DNA of 64,000 bases from Bubalus kerabau (GCF_029407905.1 NC_073642.1:4836001-4900000); one strand, 5' to 3'; counted from the stretch's first letter, positions 11,213 to 23,749 are shown. Notes: generated by a model not told the origin, from the sequence alone. Numbers and translations: made by a program.

Positions 11213-11341
11213 ACCCTGAATTAAAATGTCATGCAGATTGAGTTCACTAAGACTTTAATTGTAGTTTAAATTTTTTATTGAAACATTATTTACATTTTTA
11301 TTTATTCACTTATTTATTTGTTATTACATGTTTATTACATA
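11213..11341. other. Short AT-rich gap between SINEs
   Basis: It contains a (TTTA)-rich stretch around 11290-11325 and the left copy of the next SINE's duplication. Confidence 0.4.
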
Positions 11342-11556
11342 CTTGGGCTTCCATGGTGGCTCAGATGATAAAGAATCTGCCTGCAATGTGAGAGACCTGG
11401 GTTCGATCCCTGGGTTAGGAAGATTCCCCTGGAGAAGGGAACAGCTTCCCACTCCAGTATTCTGGCCTGGAGAATCCGATGGACAGAGGAGCCTGGCGAG
11501 CTATAGTCCATGGGGTCGCCAAGAGTCAGACACAAATGAGGGACTGACAGTTTCAG
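11342..11556 (+). mobile_element. Bov-tA SINE with target-site duplication
   Basis: A complete tRNA-like head (gggcttccatggtggctcag) and Bov-A body are flanked by TTACATAC at about 11334-11341 and 11557-11564. Confidence 0.92.
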
Positions 11557-11564
11557 TTTACATA

Positions 11565-11888
11565 CACATTTCTCCTTATGTTCATACCCTATTCGTCTGT
11601 TATTTGGGAATTGTCTTTCATTTACCCATAATTCTTTGATATATTTGTATTTTTTTATTTGGAAGAACCATGGTACTAACTATAACTATGAAAACTATAA
11701 AACCACTTGTAATAAAGCTAGCTGCAATTTTTAACTTTTAAGAGGAAAAAAACTACAAGAAAGGAAATAAAATGGCATGTAACATTTCTGTCTAGGAAGT
11801 GTTCATGTTTCCCCATATTTTATTTATCATTTACTTACAGAAGAAAGTTTAACTTTTTAAAATAAAATTCATTCACTATTTTCACTAT
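11565..11888. other. No recognised feature
   Basis: AT-rich sequence; no repeat or exon was recognised. Confidence 0.3.
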
Positions 11889-13742
11889 TAAATACTGCTG
11901 AAGCTAAAGGTAAAGGAGAAACGAGAGACATACCCATCTGAATGCAGAGTTCCAAAGAATAGCAAGGAGAGATAAGAAAGCCTTCATAAGTGATCAATGC
12001 AAAGAAATAGAGGAAAACAATAGAATGGGAAAGACTAGAGATTGCCCCAAGAAAATTAGAGATACCAAGGAAACATTTCATTTAAAGATGGGAACAATTA
12101 AAGGACAGAAATGGTATGGACCTAGGAGAAGCAGAAGACGTTAAGAAAAGGTGGCAAGAACACACAGAAGAACTATACAAAAAAGATCTTCATGACCCAG
12201 ATAACTATGATGGTGTGATCACTAACATAGAGCCAGACATCCTGTAGTCCAAAGTCAAGTGGGCCTTAGGAATCATCACTACAAACAAAGCTAGTGGAGG
12301 TGATGGGATTCCAGCTGAGCTATTTCAAATCTTAAATGATGAATGCTGTTAAAGTGCTGCACTCAATATGCCAGCCAATTTGGAAAACTCAGCAGTGGCC
12401 ACAGACTGGAAAAGGTCAGTTTTCATCCCAATCCTAACAAAAACAATGCCAAAGAATGTTCAAGCTACTGTGCAATTGCACTCATCTCACATGCTAGCAA
12501 AGTAATGCTCAAAATTCTCCAAGCCAGGCTTCAACAGTACGTGAATCATGAACTTCCACATGTTCAAACTGGATTTAGAAAAGGCAGAGGAAACAGAGAT
12601 CAGATTGCCAACATCCACTAGATCATCAAAAAGCAAAAGAGTTCCAGAAAAACATCTACTTCTGCTTTATTGACTATGCCAATGCTTTTGACTATATGGA
12701 TCACAACAAACTGGGAAATTGTTAAAGAGATGGGAATACCTGACCCCCTTACCTGCCTCCTGAGAAATCTGTATGCAGGTCAGGAAGCAATAATTAGAAC
12801 CAAACATGGAAGACTGGACAGGTTCCAAATTGAGAAAGGAGAACATCAAGGTTGTGTATTGTCACCTTGCTTATTTAACTTATATACAGAGTACATCATA
12901 TGAAAGGCCAGGTTGGATGGAGCACAAGCTGGAATCAAGATTGCCAGGAGAAATATTTCTCATATCAATAACCTCAGATATGCAGATGACACCACCCTTA
13001 TGGCAGAAAGCAAAGAGGAACCGAAGAGCCACTGGATGAAAGTGAAAGAGGAGAGTGTAAAAGCTGGCTTAAAAGTCAACATTCAGAAAACTAAAATCAT
13101 GGTATCCAGTCCCATCACTTCATGGCAATAGATGGGGAAACAATGGAAACAGTGACAGACTTTATTTTGGGGGGCTCCAAAATTACTGCAGATGGTGACT
13201 GCTGCCATGAAATTAAAAAACACTTGCCCCTTGGAAGAAAAGCTATGACCAATATAGACAGAATATTAAAAAGCAGAGACATTACTTTGCTGACAAAAGT
13301 CCATACAGTCAAAGCTATGGTTTTTCCAGTAGTCATGTATGGATGTGAGAGTTCGACTATAAAGAAAGCTGACCACCAAAGAATTGATGCTTTTGAACTG
13401 TGGTGTTGGAGAAGACTCTTGAGAGTCTCTTGGACAGCAAGGAGATCCAACCAGTCCATCTTAAAGGAAATCAGACCTCAACGTTCATTGGAAGTACTGA
13501 TGCTGAAGCTGAAGCTCCAATACTTTGGCCACTTGATGCGAACAACTGACTCATTGAAAAATACCCTGATGCCTGGAAAAAGGAGAAGAGGACGACAGAG
13601 GATGAGATGGTTGGATGGCATCGCTGACTTGATGTACATGAATCTGAGCAAGGCCCAGGAGCTGGTGGTGGACAGGGAAGCCTGGCATCCTGCAGTTCAT
13701 GGGGTCTCAAAGAGTTGCACACAACTGAGGGACTGAACTGAA
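11889..13742 (+). mobile_element. BovB LINE, 5'-truncated, reverse-transcriptase region
   Basis: It starts in the linker before the reverse transcriptase and runs to the BovB terminus (gggactgaactgaaat). Recognisable pieces are the finger/palm region (KVMLKILQARLQQYVNHE), the catalytic YADDT in RYADDTTLMAES at about 12975-13005, and the thumb/C-terminal part including VMYGCESSTIKKADHQRID. Frameshifts and stops separate the pieces, so no protein is made. Confidence 0.93.
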
Positions 13743-14284
13743 ATAAACATCCTACATATAAATTTGTTTAGAAATGGAATCACTTTGGGTATCTCTGCAT
13801 TTATGTATTTATACTCTCACCAGCTCTGTATAAGATTTTTTTGTTTCCCCATATCAATATCACTCTAGGTATATAAGAATTATTAATTTCTAAGGTATGT
13901 TTATGAACATATAATACATTACTGCTCAATTTGCACTTACTATATTGTTATCAAATTTTAATTATTTTATATACTTTTTAGCTGTTAGGATGTTTTCTTA
14001 AATTCTGAACTCATTATGCATATCTATTGCCCTTTAGGGCAATGGATAAAATAATTTTTTTAATGTATACTGGACACTATTATTTATTTGTTAGTAAAAG
14101 TGGCACATTTTTTCTTTCATTGTAGGGTTTGCTTTTTGTGTTTGTTATAATGTTTTCATATAAAATGTTTAAATGTTTTATGAACTTTAAATTTATCATA
14201 AATTAATTTTGATTTAATTTAAATAAATATTAAATTCAAATTAATCCATCCTTTGTGTTTTAATTTGTGCTTTTCATGTGTGTC
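13743..14284. other. No recognised feature
   Basis: Very AT-rich sequence, possibly an ancient L1 remnant, but nothing can be named. Confidence 0.3.
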
Positions 14285-14405
14285 TAGAAGGAAATGGCAA
14301 CCCACTCCAGCGTTCCTGCCTGGAGAGTCCCAGGGACAGGGGAGCCTGGTGGGCTGCCGTCTATGGGGACACAACCAAGCGACCTAGCAGCAGCAGCAGC
14401 AGCAG
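14285..14405 (+). mobile_element. Bov-A SINE monomer with CAG tail
   Basis: A single Bov-A unit starting gaaggaaatggcaaccc and ending in a (CAG)n run (14389-14405). Confidence 0.88.
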
Positions 14406-15117
14406 TTTAACAAATTCATGTCTTTGACCACTATCAAGATATTCCCCTGTATTTTGTTCTATTTAAGATTTAAGTAAATTTTTCCTCATTTTTCTGTCTT
14501 TGGTTCCTCCGATATTAATTTTGAATATGGTGTACGATATAGATCTAGTTTTATTGTTTTCCGTATGCATGTCACTAGCATCATGTGTTGCTAAGACCAA
14601 ACTCTGATTTGTAATACCACTGCTCTCTGTTCATATATTCTTGCTCCTTCATTTTCAGTATTTCCAGCCTGGTCCTTTGGCTGATTCGCCTTCCCCATGC
14701 CACATTTCTATTTACCACACCTGACGTGGGGTAGGATGGAGCTCCTCTTCTTCCATTATCTTTTCCTGGTTCTGAGGCTCTCCATAGAAACTTTGCTGTT
14801 GCTAGGTCAGGTTTCACAAAGGTCCCTATTAACTTGACTTTATAGTTCATTTTGAGGAGAAAAACAGCTTTAGTATTGCCATCTATGAATACATATTATG
14901 ATTTTTTTAGGTCTTACTTTAAGCCTTTTAATAAAATTATAATCTTTTACTCAAGATTTTCATGCTTGCTTAATAAACTGTATTTCTTAGTAGTTCCTCA
15001 ACACAAACTTGGTAGGGTTTTGTAGCTTCAAAAAGATTATATTTCCTAATAAGTTGTTGCTAATGAATTGTTGCTAAATATTTCCTAATAAATTGTTGCT
15101 GAAGAATTTAAATATTC
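14406..15117. other. No recognised feature
   Basis: No repeat family or exon was recognised. Near-repeats of taataagttgttgctaa (15040-15100) show a small local duplication. Confidence 0.3.
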
Positions 15118-15205
15118 TGGAGTTAGACTCTTGAGTGTGAATCCTTGCTTTGCTATTATTAATATGTGACTTTGTATGTACACAGTGATTATGTGTGAAA
15201 AATGA
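15118..15205 (+). mobile_element. MIR-like SINE fragment
   Basis: ggagttagactcttgagtgt followed by gaatccttgctttgc matches the start of MIR with moderate divergence. Confidence 0.55.
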
Positions 15206-15613
15206 GATCTTTAATTTTTTGTTTTATGTCTTGTGGGCTTTCTTTCATTCTATTATGTTACTGTGCTAGTTAGGAATTCTAGTATTCTATTAAATATGAA
15301 TGCTGATAGGAGGTATTAATTACTTAATGGGAATGTGTCTAATGCTTCATTATTAACTGTGATGTTCATAGAAATATATGATCAACTATCAAGTTTAGGA
15401 ACATATCTATCTCCTAATACCAGATTGCTAATATTTAAACTCAGCTAGTATTAAATTTTAACAATTTTTTATCTGTTGAGAAAAAATATAAAGAAATACT
15501 TTACTTCTTTCTATAAAGTCAATTTCTATTAAGGTATAATTCACACATAACAAATACTACATTGAGAATTTTTCATTTTTGAGTTCTAGCTTTGTTATGA
15601 TTAAATGATGGAT
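15206..15613. other. No recognised feature
   Basis: AT-rich sequence; nothing was recognised. Confidence 0.3.
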
Positions 15614-15725
15614 CTAGGGTGGCTCAGAGGGTACTGCTTACAATGCAGGAGATCCGGGTTCAATCCCTGGGTCAGGAAGCTATCCTGGAGAAGGGAATGG
15701 TAACCCACTCCAGTATTCTTGTCTC
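15614..15725 (+). mobile_element. Bov-tA SINE, 3'-truncated
   Basis: A tRNA-like head and the start of the Bov-A body end at cagtattcttgtctc. Confidence 0.85.
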
Positions 15726-15759
15726 CCCCCTTCAAAAAAAAGGGGCTCAAAGAAATATT

Positions 15760-16031
15760 TCGGAGAAGGCAATGTCACCCCACTCCAGTACTCTAGCCTG
15801 GAAAATCCCATGGATGGAGGCACCTGGAAGGCTGCAGTCCATGGGGTCACTGAGGGTTGGACAAGACTGAGAGAATTCACTTTCACGCTTCACTTTCATG
15901 CATTGGAGAAGAAAACGGCAACCCACTCCAGTGTTCTTGCCTGGAGAATCCCAGGGACAGGGGAGCCTGGTGGGCTGCCATCTATGGGGTCACACAGAGT
16001 CGGACACGACTGAAGTGACTTAGCAGCAGCA
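15760..16031 (+). mobile_element. Bov-A2 SINE
   Basis: Two Bov-A units are joined by a cactttca-type linker (about 15875-15905) and end in gcgact-like wording and CAG repeats. It follows the truncated Bov-tA by only about 35 bp. Confidence 0.92.
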
Positions 16032-16295
16032 GGGTAGATTTTCTCCTAGATTCAATTTAGCTCAATTACTAAGACATTATCTTTCTGGAGTCGACAGAAT
16101 ATCTTGTGTATTCAAGTTTTCTCCACTCTGGATATCGGGTAGTCAAATGATTCTTGGCTCTGTGTGATCGCTGAGGATTGCTTTGAGGTGGTAGTAATTT
16201 CTGCAAATTTTTCTCTGTCCACCCTAAGGAGTTTTACCCTATGGATATGCAGAATGATGTTCAACCAAAGACTCAAATGGATCCCTATCCACATC

Positions 16296-16597
16296 TCTAT
16301 CCATTCTGAAGGAGATCAGCCCTGGGATTTCTTTGGAAGGAATGATGCTAAAGCTGAAACTCCAGTACTTTCTTTGGCCACCTCATGCGAAGAGTTGACT
16401 CATTGGAAAAGACTCTGATGCTGGGAGGGATTGGGGGCAGAAGGAGAAGGGGACAACAGAGGATGAGATGGCTGGATGGCATCACTGACTTGATGGACGT
16501 GAGTCTCAGTGAACTCCGGGAGTTGGTGAGGGACAGGGAGGCCTGGTGTGCTGCGATTCATGGGGTCGCAAAGAGTCGGACACGACTGAGTGACTGA

Positions 16598-16598
<1 letters not shown>
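16296..16598 (+). mobile_element. BovB LINE, short 3' end
   Basis: It starts in ccattctgaaggagatcagc and ends gactgagtgactgatctg, keeping only the last 300 bp of BovB. The terminus runs directly into a TA microsatellite. Confidence 0.9.

Positions 16599-16633
<35 letters not shown>
16599..16633. repeat. (TA)n microsatellite
   Basis: About 17 TA units follow the BovB terminus, which probably seeded the repeat. Confidence 0.9.
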
Positions 16634-16636
<3 letters not shown>

Positions 16637-17568
16637 TCTGCTTTCAGACTCTTGTCTCCAAGTTATAGTCACCTTAGCCTCTCAGAACTCCCATCCCTGT
16701 TGCTCAACTCAGCAAGACTATCAAGCTCTCTTTATTGTACCAAGGTCTGGAAATCTGGAAATCACCTGCAAGCAGAAACTTGGGTGAGGATAGCTGCCTC
16801 CTTGTTCGTTTCACCTCTCAGGGATTTCACCTCTGAGCCTATTAAAGCCCTTGGGCGGAATGTATAGATTAACTGCTATTCACATAGCCCTAGATGTCAT
16901 TGTGTGGGACCCTCTCCCTCCAGTGTTCCCCTACATTCCTGAGATGATACAGACCAAGAGATGTGGGGAGACCGCCAGTGAGACTACAAAACAACTTACA
17001 TCTTTGTGACTAATGCTCTTAATATATAAAATATAAAGAAGTTTTCAAACTTTTTAGTACAAAATTTACAGTTGGACAGATAATAGGGAAAAGTCAATTT
17101 AAAAAATGATGATAATTGCAAAATTTTTGCTTAATCTGAACATTTTCCTACAAACTTTTTAGCTAGGCAAACATTTTGCATAAAATATACGCCTTTAAGA
17201 TTGAGATCAAACATTCATCTGAATTTTCTCATAGTTTTTTAAACACACAAATGACATGAATGGAGCTGAGGCTACCTTCTCAGTGCCCCAGCATTCTTGT
17301 TTGAGAATAACTCCAAGTGTTCTTATTCTAGGATTTGGTGACATCAAATTATCAAAAGTATGGCATTAATAGATAAGCGCCAAGTTTCATTCACATAATG
17401 AGAAGAGAGTGTACCACTGTGCTGCCCATCTTCATAGGTATTTACAAGGAGCCTTGATAAATACAGGGGATCTTCATTGGATTCTGCCTGAGGCCAAAAG
17501 GACCACAAATACTGGTGGTTCCTTCACAGTATTAGTCCTATTGTTACCATTGATGTCAACATGAACCA
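16634..17568. other. No recognised feature
   Basis: A 900-bp stretch free of the young ruminant repeats. No exon or RNA was recognised. Confidence 0.35.
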
Positions 17569-17581
17569 TATGAGAACTACA

Positions 17582-18496
17582 TCAGTTCAGTTCAGTGACT
17601 CAGTTATGTCCAGCTCTTTTCAACCCCATGACTGCAGCACACCAGGCTTCCCTGTCCATCATCAACTCTCAGAGCTTGCTCAAACTCTCATCCATCGAGT
17701 CAGTGATGCCATCCAACTATTTAATCCTCTGTCGTCCCCTTCTCCTCCTGTCTTCAATCTTTCCCAGTATCAAGGTCTTTTCCAATGAGTCAGTTCTTCA
17801 CATCAGGAGGCCAAAATATTGGAGCTTCAGCTTCAACATCAGTCCATTCAATGAATATTCAGGACTGATTTCCTTTAGGATTGATGGATTTGAACTCCTG
17901 GCAGTCCAAGAGACTCTCAAGAGTCTTCTCCAACACCACAGTTCAAAGGCATCAATTCTTCGGCGCTCAGCTGTCTTTATAGTGGAGCTCTCACACCTAT
18001 ACATGACTACTGGAAAAACCGTAGCTTTGACTAGACGGACCTTTGTCAGCAAAGTAATGTCTCTGCTTTTTAATATGCTGTGTAGGTTTATCAGAGCTTT
18101 TCTTCCAAAGAGCAAGTGTCTTTTAATTTCATGGCTGTAGTCACCATCGGCAGTGATTTTGGAACTCCCCAAAATAAAGCCTGTCACTGTTTCCATTGTT
18201 TCCCCATCTATTTGCCATGAAGTGATGGGACCGGATGCCGTGAGCTTCGTTTTCTGAATGTTGAGCTTTAGGCCAGCTTTTTCACTTTCCTCTCTCATTT
18301 TCATCAAGAGGCTCTTTAGTTCTTCTTCACTTTCTGCCATTAGGGTGGTGTCATCTGCATATCTGAGGTTATTGATATTTCTCCTGGCAATATTGATTCC
18401 AATTTGTGCTTCATCCAGCCTGGCACTTCTCAGGATGTACTCTGCACATAAGTTAAATAAGAAGGGTGATAATATACAGCCTTTGATGTACTCCTT
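17582..18496 (-). mobile_element. BovB LINE, 5'-truncated, with target-site duplication
   Basis: A minus-strand BovB 3' end of about 0.9 kb with a 243-codon open frame (17798-18529) covering the YADDT catalytic site, thumb and C-terminus. Only the first residues lie outside the element. TATGAGAACTAYAT flanks both ends (about 17569-17581 and 18496-18509), giving a clear insertion. Confidence 0.94.
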
Positions 18497-18561
18497 TATG
18501 AGAACTATATAGTAGGAGCTTAAAAACAAACTTCCTTTGGAAGTCTAAGGTAGTATTTATA

Positions 18562-19925
18562 ACTACCACCAGCTCAGCTATTTAAGATTCTAAATGATGA
18601 TACTGCTAAAGTACTGCATTCAACATGTAAACAAATTTGGAAAACAGCAGGGGCCACAGGACTGGAGATGGTCAGTTTTCATTCCAATCCCAAAGAAGGG
18701 CAATGCTAAAGAATATTTAAACTGCCATATATAATTGCACTCATTTCTCATGATAGTAAGGTTATGCTTAAAATCCTTCAACCTAGACTTCAGCAGTACA
18801 CGAACTGAAAACTTCCAGATGTGCAAGCTGGGTTTAGAAAAGGCAAAGGAACCAGAGATCAAATTGACAACATTTGTTGGATCATAGAGAAAGCAAGGGA
18901 GTTGAGAAAAACGTCTATTTCTGCTTCACTGACTATACTAATACCTCTGTATGGATTACAAAAACTGGAAAATTCTTAAAGAGATAGGAATACCAGACCA
19001 CCTTACCTGTCTCCTGAGAAATCCGTATGCAGGTCAAAAAACAACAGTTAGTACCAGACATGGAACAATGGACTGGTTCAAAACTGGGAAAGGAGTATGA
19101 TAAGGCTGTATATTGTCACCCTGCTTGTTTAACTTATATTCAGAGTACATCATGCAAAATGTCAGGTTGTATGAATCACAAGCTGGAGTAAAGATTACCA
19201 GGGGAAATATCAACAACCTTAGATATGCAGGTGATACCACTCTAATGAGAAAAAGTTAAGAACTAAAGAGCTTCTTGATGCAGGTGAAAGAGGAGAGTGA
19301 AAAAGTTGGCTTAAACTCAACATAAAAGAAATTTAAATCATGGCATTCAATCCCATCACTTCATAGCAAATTGAAGGGGGAAAAGTGGAAACAGTGACAG
19401 ATTTTATTTTCTTGGCCTCCAAAAATCATTGCAGCCATGGAATTAAAAGATGCTTGCTCCATGGAAGGAAAACTATGACAAACCTAGACAGCATATTAAA
19501 AAATGGAGACATCACTCTGTCTACAAAGGTCCATATACTCAAAACTATGATTTTTCCAGTAATCATGTATAGATGTGAGAGGTAGATCATAAAGAAGGCT
19601 AAATACTGAAGAACTGATGTCTCTGAATTGTGATGCTAGATAAGAGTCTTGATAATCCCTTGAACAGCAAGATCAAACCAGTCAGTCCTAAAGGAAATCA
19701 ACCCTGAATATTCACTGGAAAGACTGATGCTGAAGCTGAACCTCAAATATACTGGCCACCTGATGAAAACAGCAGACCCATTGGAAAAGACCCTGATGCT
19801 GGAAATAAAGAGGACCTGAGTTTGAGCAAACTCTGGGAGATAGTGCAGGATAGGGAAGTCTGGCATGCTGCAGTCCATGTGGTTGCAAAGAATCGGATAT
19901 GGCTTAGCGACTGAACAACAACATC
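18562..19925 (+). mobile_element. BovB LINE, older diverged copy
   Basis: It runs from within the reverse-transcriptase domain to the BovB 3' terminus. It is much more diverged, with stops and indels throughout (the catalytic site reads RYAGDTTLM near 19218), so it is an older insertion than its minus-strand neighbour. Confidence 0.88.
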
Positions 19926-20384
19926 CATCGCTATATTTTTTTTCCAAAGTAACATTAACTACAAAAGTCTATGTCAGATTTTGACTCATTCAATCTAAAC
20001 AATGTGTTCTGAAGTCATATTATACCTCATTTCTGCTATAAGTAAAATTAGATTGAATTGTGTCGTAGCAGATAGAAAATTCACCTTTATGTTGATAGGT
20101 GTTCTACAATGCATGCAGATACTTCTGCAGAGGCAAAGATAGATTGCATTGCATGTAAGGAAATTCAGTACTAGTTCAGAATTTATTTGGATTTGCTCAC
20201 TGAAAACTATACTAATTCTCTAAATATTCCATTTCAGTTCAGAGCTGCTCATTAAGTATTCTGCTTACAGGTCTTAGTTCGGTTCCTCTGAAATTGGCTT
20301 CTGTCCTGGGAGAAGCTAGTTTAAAGATCACATCCTATGGAATTTGGCAGCCACTGGTCTCTCTGTCTTGAGTAAAAGTGACAA
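19926..20384. other. No recognised feature
   Basis: Sequence leading to the left arm of a long inverted repeat. No family was recognised. Confidence 0.3.
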
Positions 20385-20806
20385 CAGGCAGAGGGACCAG
20401 TGGGTGCCAAACACAAACGCCGGCAATTGGACGTCCGCTGTAGGAAACCCAATGGCTGATGAATGGAGCAACAAACATGCTGTAGAAAGTCACGCTCAGC
20501 TCAGCGAATCTGTTTTCTTGCCAGGATATTGGTCCCTCGAATTCTGGCTACTTTAATAGCTTTTAAATACCCTCTCGTGTTTTGCTTTTTGTTTTTTTTT
20601 TTTTTCTATTTTGATCTATTTTTCCTAATTGTTCTAGGTAGGGGGATTGGTGTCCCAAAAGTTAGTCAGTCATAGCTGAGAGTGAAAGTCTAGGCTATTA
20701 TGTTCTGGACACACTAAAAAGTATTTTACTGAATGATTTATGAGTCTGGTCACTAAAATATCTTTTTATTGATTTGGAAGGTGGATAACTGTTATTCAGT
20801 TTGTAC
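20385..20806 (+). repeat. Left arm of a long inverted repeat
   Basis: This segment recurs in reverse complement at 21761-22162. Shared landmarks include ggcaattggacgtcygctgt, cttgccaggatattggtccc, ctattatgttctggacacac and ggtggataactgttattcag. Identity is about 90% by eye except in a T-rich patch (20590-20610). I do not recognise the unit as a known repeat family. Confidence 0.9.
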
Positions 20807-21760
20807 CAGTTTATTTGAGGTTCTTTTTTGAAAAAAAGTCAAACAATTTTCAACAAACATGGATCCAGTGGTAACTCATTTCCTTATTGGAGTGATACAC
20901 TGAATGTATGTTATTTCCAGTTAAAATGGTTTTGCTCTATATTTGCGTGTTATTTTACATAAGTGATTACACATGAAAGATTAAAGAGAGTAAGCTTCTT
21001 TAATATCATCTTTCTGCACAATTCACTGATAGAATTACTTTGAAAACAAAATGGCAAATGCTAAGAGGAAGGTTTCCCCCTCATCCATGTTGTTTAGGTT
21101 TGCAGAATCCAGTATTCCCAGGCTTGATTTCAGACCAGAGTAGTGCCCTGCTGTTGAAGGATCCTGGTCTCTGACTTGCTGAGAATTCACTTTCTCTTTC
21201 TGGTACTGCTTTTGGTGTCAGCTCTTACGCTCCATGAAGCATTTCCTCATCATAGCTGAGTTCTGCAGTGAGTGACAAGTGTCAATGTACATCTTCACTT
21301 GTCACTAACCCTTGCCACTCAGCCACTACCCTGTTCCCCAAGAAGGCTGCTCAGCATCCGACACAATGCTACCAGCACAGTGCATGCCCAGCAATAGGAT
21401 GCCAATCAGGGACTCAAAACAGAGTTTCTGTGGATGGTTAAGGGCTAGCATGAAGGCAGACAAGCAGCAAATTCAAGGACTGTGAATTAAGGATGGAGTT
21501 GTCACTACCCATTTCTGATCAAACATACAAAAGTAAAAATAATTCAGTATAGCCCGCATATATACATTGTTCTTTATAAAATGCATTAAAGCAGGTGAGT
21601 TTTTTTGTTTGTTTTTTTTTAATGTCAAAGAAGCCCTCTAATTCCCTCCCTGTATTGGAGCATCTTGTTGACTTCCCATAACACCATTAATATGGACGAG
21701 AAGAAAGCCGGGTATCAGGAAAACTGAAGATACAGGGACTAAAAGAGTGCTATTGCAAGG
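20807..21760. other. Spacer between the inverted-repeat arms
   Basis: About 950 bp that would form the loop if the arms paired. No repeat, RNA or exon was recognised. Short runs such as gttttttttgtttg-like T tracts near 21600 occur. Confidence 0.6.
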
Positions 21761-22162
21761 GTACAAACTGAATAACAGTTATCCACCTTCCAAATCAATA
21801 AAAAAATATTATAGTGACCAGACACCTAAATCATTCAGTAACATACTTTTTAGTGTGTCCAGAACATAATAGCCTAGACTTTTGGCTAGGCTATGACTGA
21901 CTAGCTTTTGGGAGACCAATCCCCCTACTTAGAACAATCAGGAAAAATAGATTAAAAAAAAATATATATATATATATGAGAGGGTATTAAAGAGCTACTA
22001 AGGTAGCCAGAATTCTGAGGGACCAATATCCTGGCAAGAAAACAGATTCACTGAGGTGAGCGTGACTTTCTAAGCATGTTTGTTGCTCCTTTCATCACCA
22101 TTTGGTTTCCTACAGCAGACGTCCAATTGCCACTGTTTGTGTTTCCAAGTCTGATGACCTGT
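21761..22162 (-). repeat. Right arm of the long inverted repeat
   Basis: The reverse complement of 20385-20806. It differs mainly where the left arm has a poly-T patch and this arm has (TA)n (21960-21980). Confidence 0.9.
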
Positions 22163-22319
22163 TTTTTCTGGAAGCTCAGAATATTGCCCCAAATGGTGTC
22201 AAGCTATATACTGTGGGGAGGACATATTGCAGACTCCACCTCCCTCCCTTAAGCAGCCCTTGGGAGTTGGTAGAAAAACATTTCAGCTTTCTCAGCTGCT
22301 GGGTACAGTATATCTGAGA

Positions 22320-22540
22320 TATGTGTTTTGCACCATTTTTGAGGCTTTCCCTGAAGCACTCAGCCTCAGGTGTCCACTATGGTAACTGGCTTAATGACTT
22401 TTATGCTTTCCCTTCTCTATATCACTTCCCCATGGCACTACCAGTGTCCTGGACTTCCCAAATAAATCATTTTTACATTAACACTTATCCGGGGTCTGCT
22501 TCTAAGGCAGCCCAATTAATGATTCATAAGCTACGTAGGG
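22320..22540 (+). mobile_element. LTR-like ancient repeat (ERVL/MaLR type?)
   Basis: The stretch gctttcccttctctatatca followed by cttcccaaataaatca and ggtctgcttctaaggc resembles the 3' region of old mammalian LTRs with the AATAAA signal. The assignment is from wording only. Confidence 0.4.
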
Positions 22541-23159
22541 GCTGAGGCTGTGAAGTTGAACAGAAAGCGGCTGCTATGAGGCAGAGAAGCTGAAAAGAGA
22601 TTTCAGACATCTCACAAGACTAAGGAGGTTAAAAATTAAGGTTCAGAGTTACCAAAGTATCAAGACATGAGAGGTCCCCGGAAAATAAGAGAAACACAGA
22701 AAAGTGATTCCAATACTTTGACCTGTTATTGTCCTAAGGCATTCACCAGTTCCTCAGCTGCACAGGAGAAGCAAGAGGCAGAGGAGCTGAGTGTAAGTAG
22801 ATAATAGCCGATTAGAAAGCTAAGTAGAGCTACCAGCACTCTCTTTGGTCTGAAAAGATAAAAATTGGAGCACAGAGCCAGCCAGAATGGAGAGGTTGAG
22901 GTAAAACACATTAAAAAAAAAATACACATAGACTTTCATTTTGGACCCCTGAGAACTGCAAACTAAAAGGAAGGGTGAACCAGAAATAGAGCAACAACTT
23001 AGTGAAACACACCTTATGCCTGGTTTCATTACAGTGATCTGCTTCTACTCTAGCTACTCACAAGGAGCTGAAGAATATCCTTTCTAGTGGAAGAAATATC
23101 AAAATAGAGAACTTTGCCACTTTAAATACACAATGCCAGGCAAGGAACTTTATCTAGAG
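22541..23159. other. No recognised feature
   Basis: No repeat or exon was recognised. Confidence 0.3.
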
Positions 23160-23413
23160 CTTTGCTGTTCATTATGTTGGTCACAAGCCACATGTGGCTA
23201 TTTACATTTATTAAAAGTAAATGGAATATTACTTCATCAGTCGCATTAGTTCAATTTCAAGTGCTCAAAAACTGCATCTGGCTAGCAGCGATCATCCTGC
23301 ACAGCACACATATAGAACTTTTTTTTTTTTTTTTTGCTTTTTATCCTACTTTATTCTTTTTATTTAAGAATATTTTTTTATTCACAGAAACTTCTATTGA
23401 ACAGTGCTGATGC
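23160..23413 (+). mobile_element. MER5A-like hAT-Charlie DNA transposon
   Basis: The wording cacatgtggctatttacatt, tcagtcgcattag, aatttcaagtgctca, cacagcacacatatagaac and cttctattgaacagtgctg follows MER5A from near one end to the other. A T-rich insertion (about 23318-23383) interrupts it. Confidence 0.8.
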
Positions 23414-23439
23414 AGAGCTTTTACATTTTAAAATACATC

Positions 23440-23740
23440 TGGCATTTAATCAAATTTAAAAGGCATATAAAGATCTAGAACCATCAGAAAACAATAAAAA
23501 CATAAGCATAGTGATCCAGATATTGGAGTTACTAGATGCTTAAGAAATAGATGACAAGACAGGGAAATATTAACACTTCAGATAATTGAAATCAATATAA
23601 GAGAATTAAATGGAATTTCCAGAAATGGAAAATATAACAACAGAGGAGATACAATGGGAGAGAGGAATCATTACCTGGAAGATGTTAACTTGGAAATAAA
23701 CAGAACAAAGCACAAGTATGGGAAAGGCAAAGAAGAGAGC
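23440..23740 (+). mobile_element. Old L1-like fragment
   Basis: gaaatcaatataagagaatt followed by aaatggaatttccagaaat resembles the ORF1-side of old mammalian L1M elements. Diverged and uncertain. Confidence 0.4.
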
Positions 23741-23749
23741 AAAAGACAT

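Noticed and set aside
15614..16031. Tandem array or CRISPR-like repeat
   Set aside because: The repeated units are successive Bov-tA and Bov-A2 SINEs; the dimeric Bov-A structure explains the periodicity.
17798..18529. 243-codon open frame as a host gene
   Set aside because: It is the C-terminal part of the BovB reverse transcriptase inside a 5'-truncated element with a target-site duplication. The same applies to the other reverse-transcriptase-like frames.
20344..20675. Two overlapping 70-codon frames in the left inverted-repeat arm
   Set aside because: Not kept open in the matching right arm, and one ends in translated poly-T (a Phe run).
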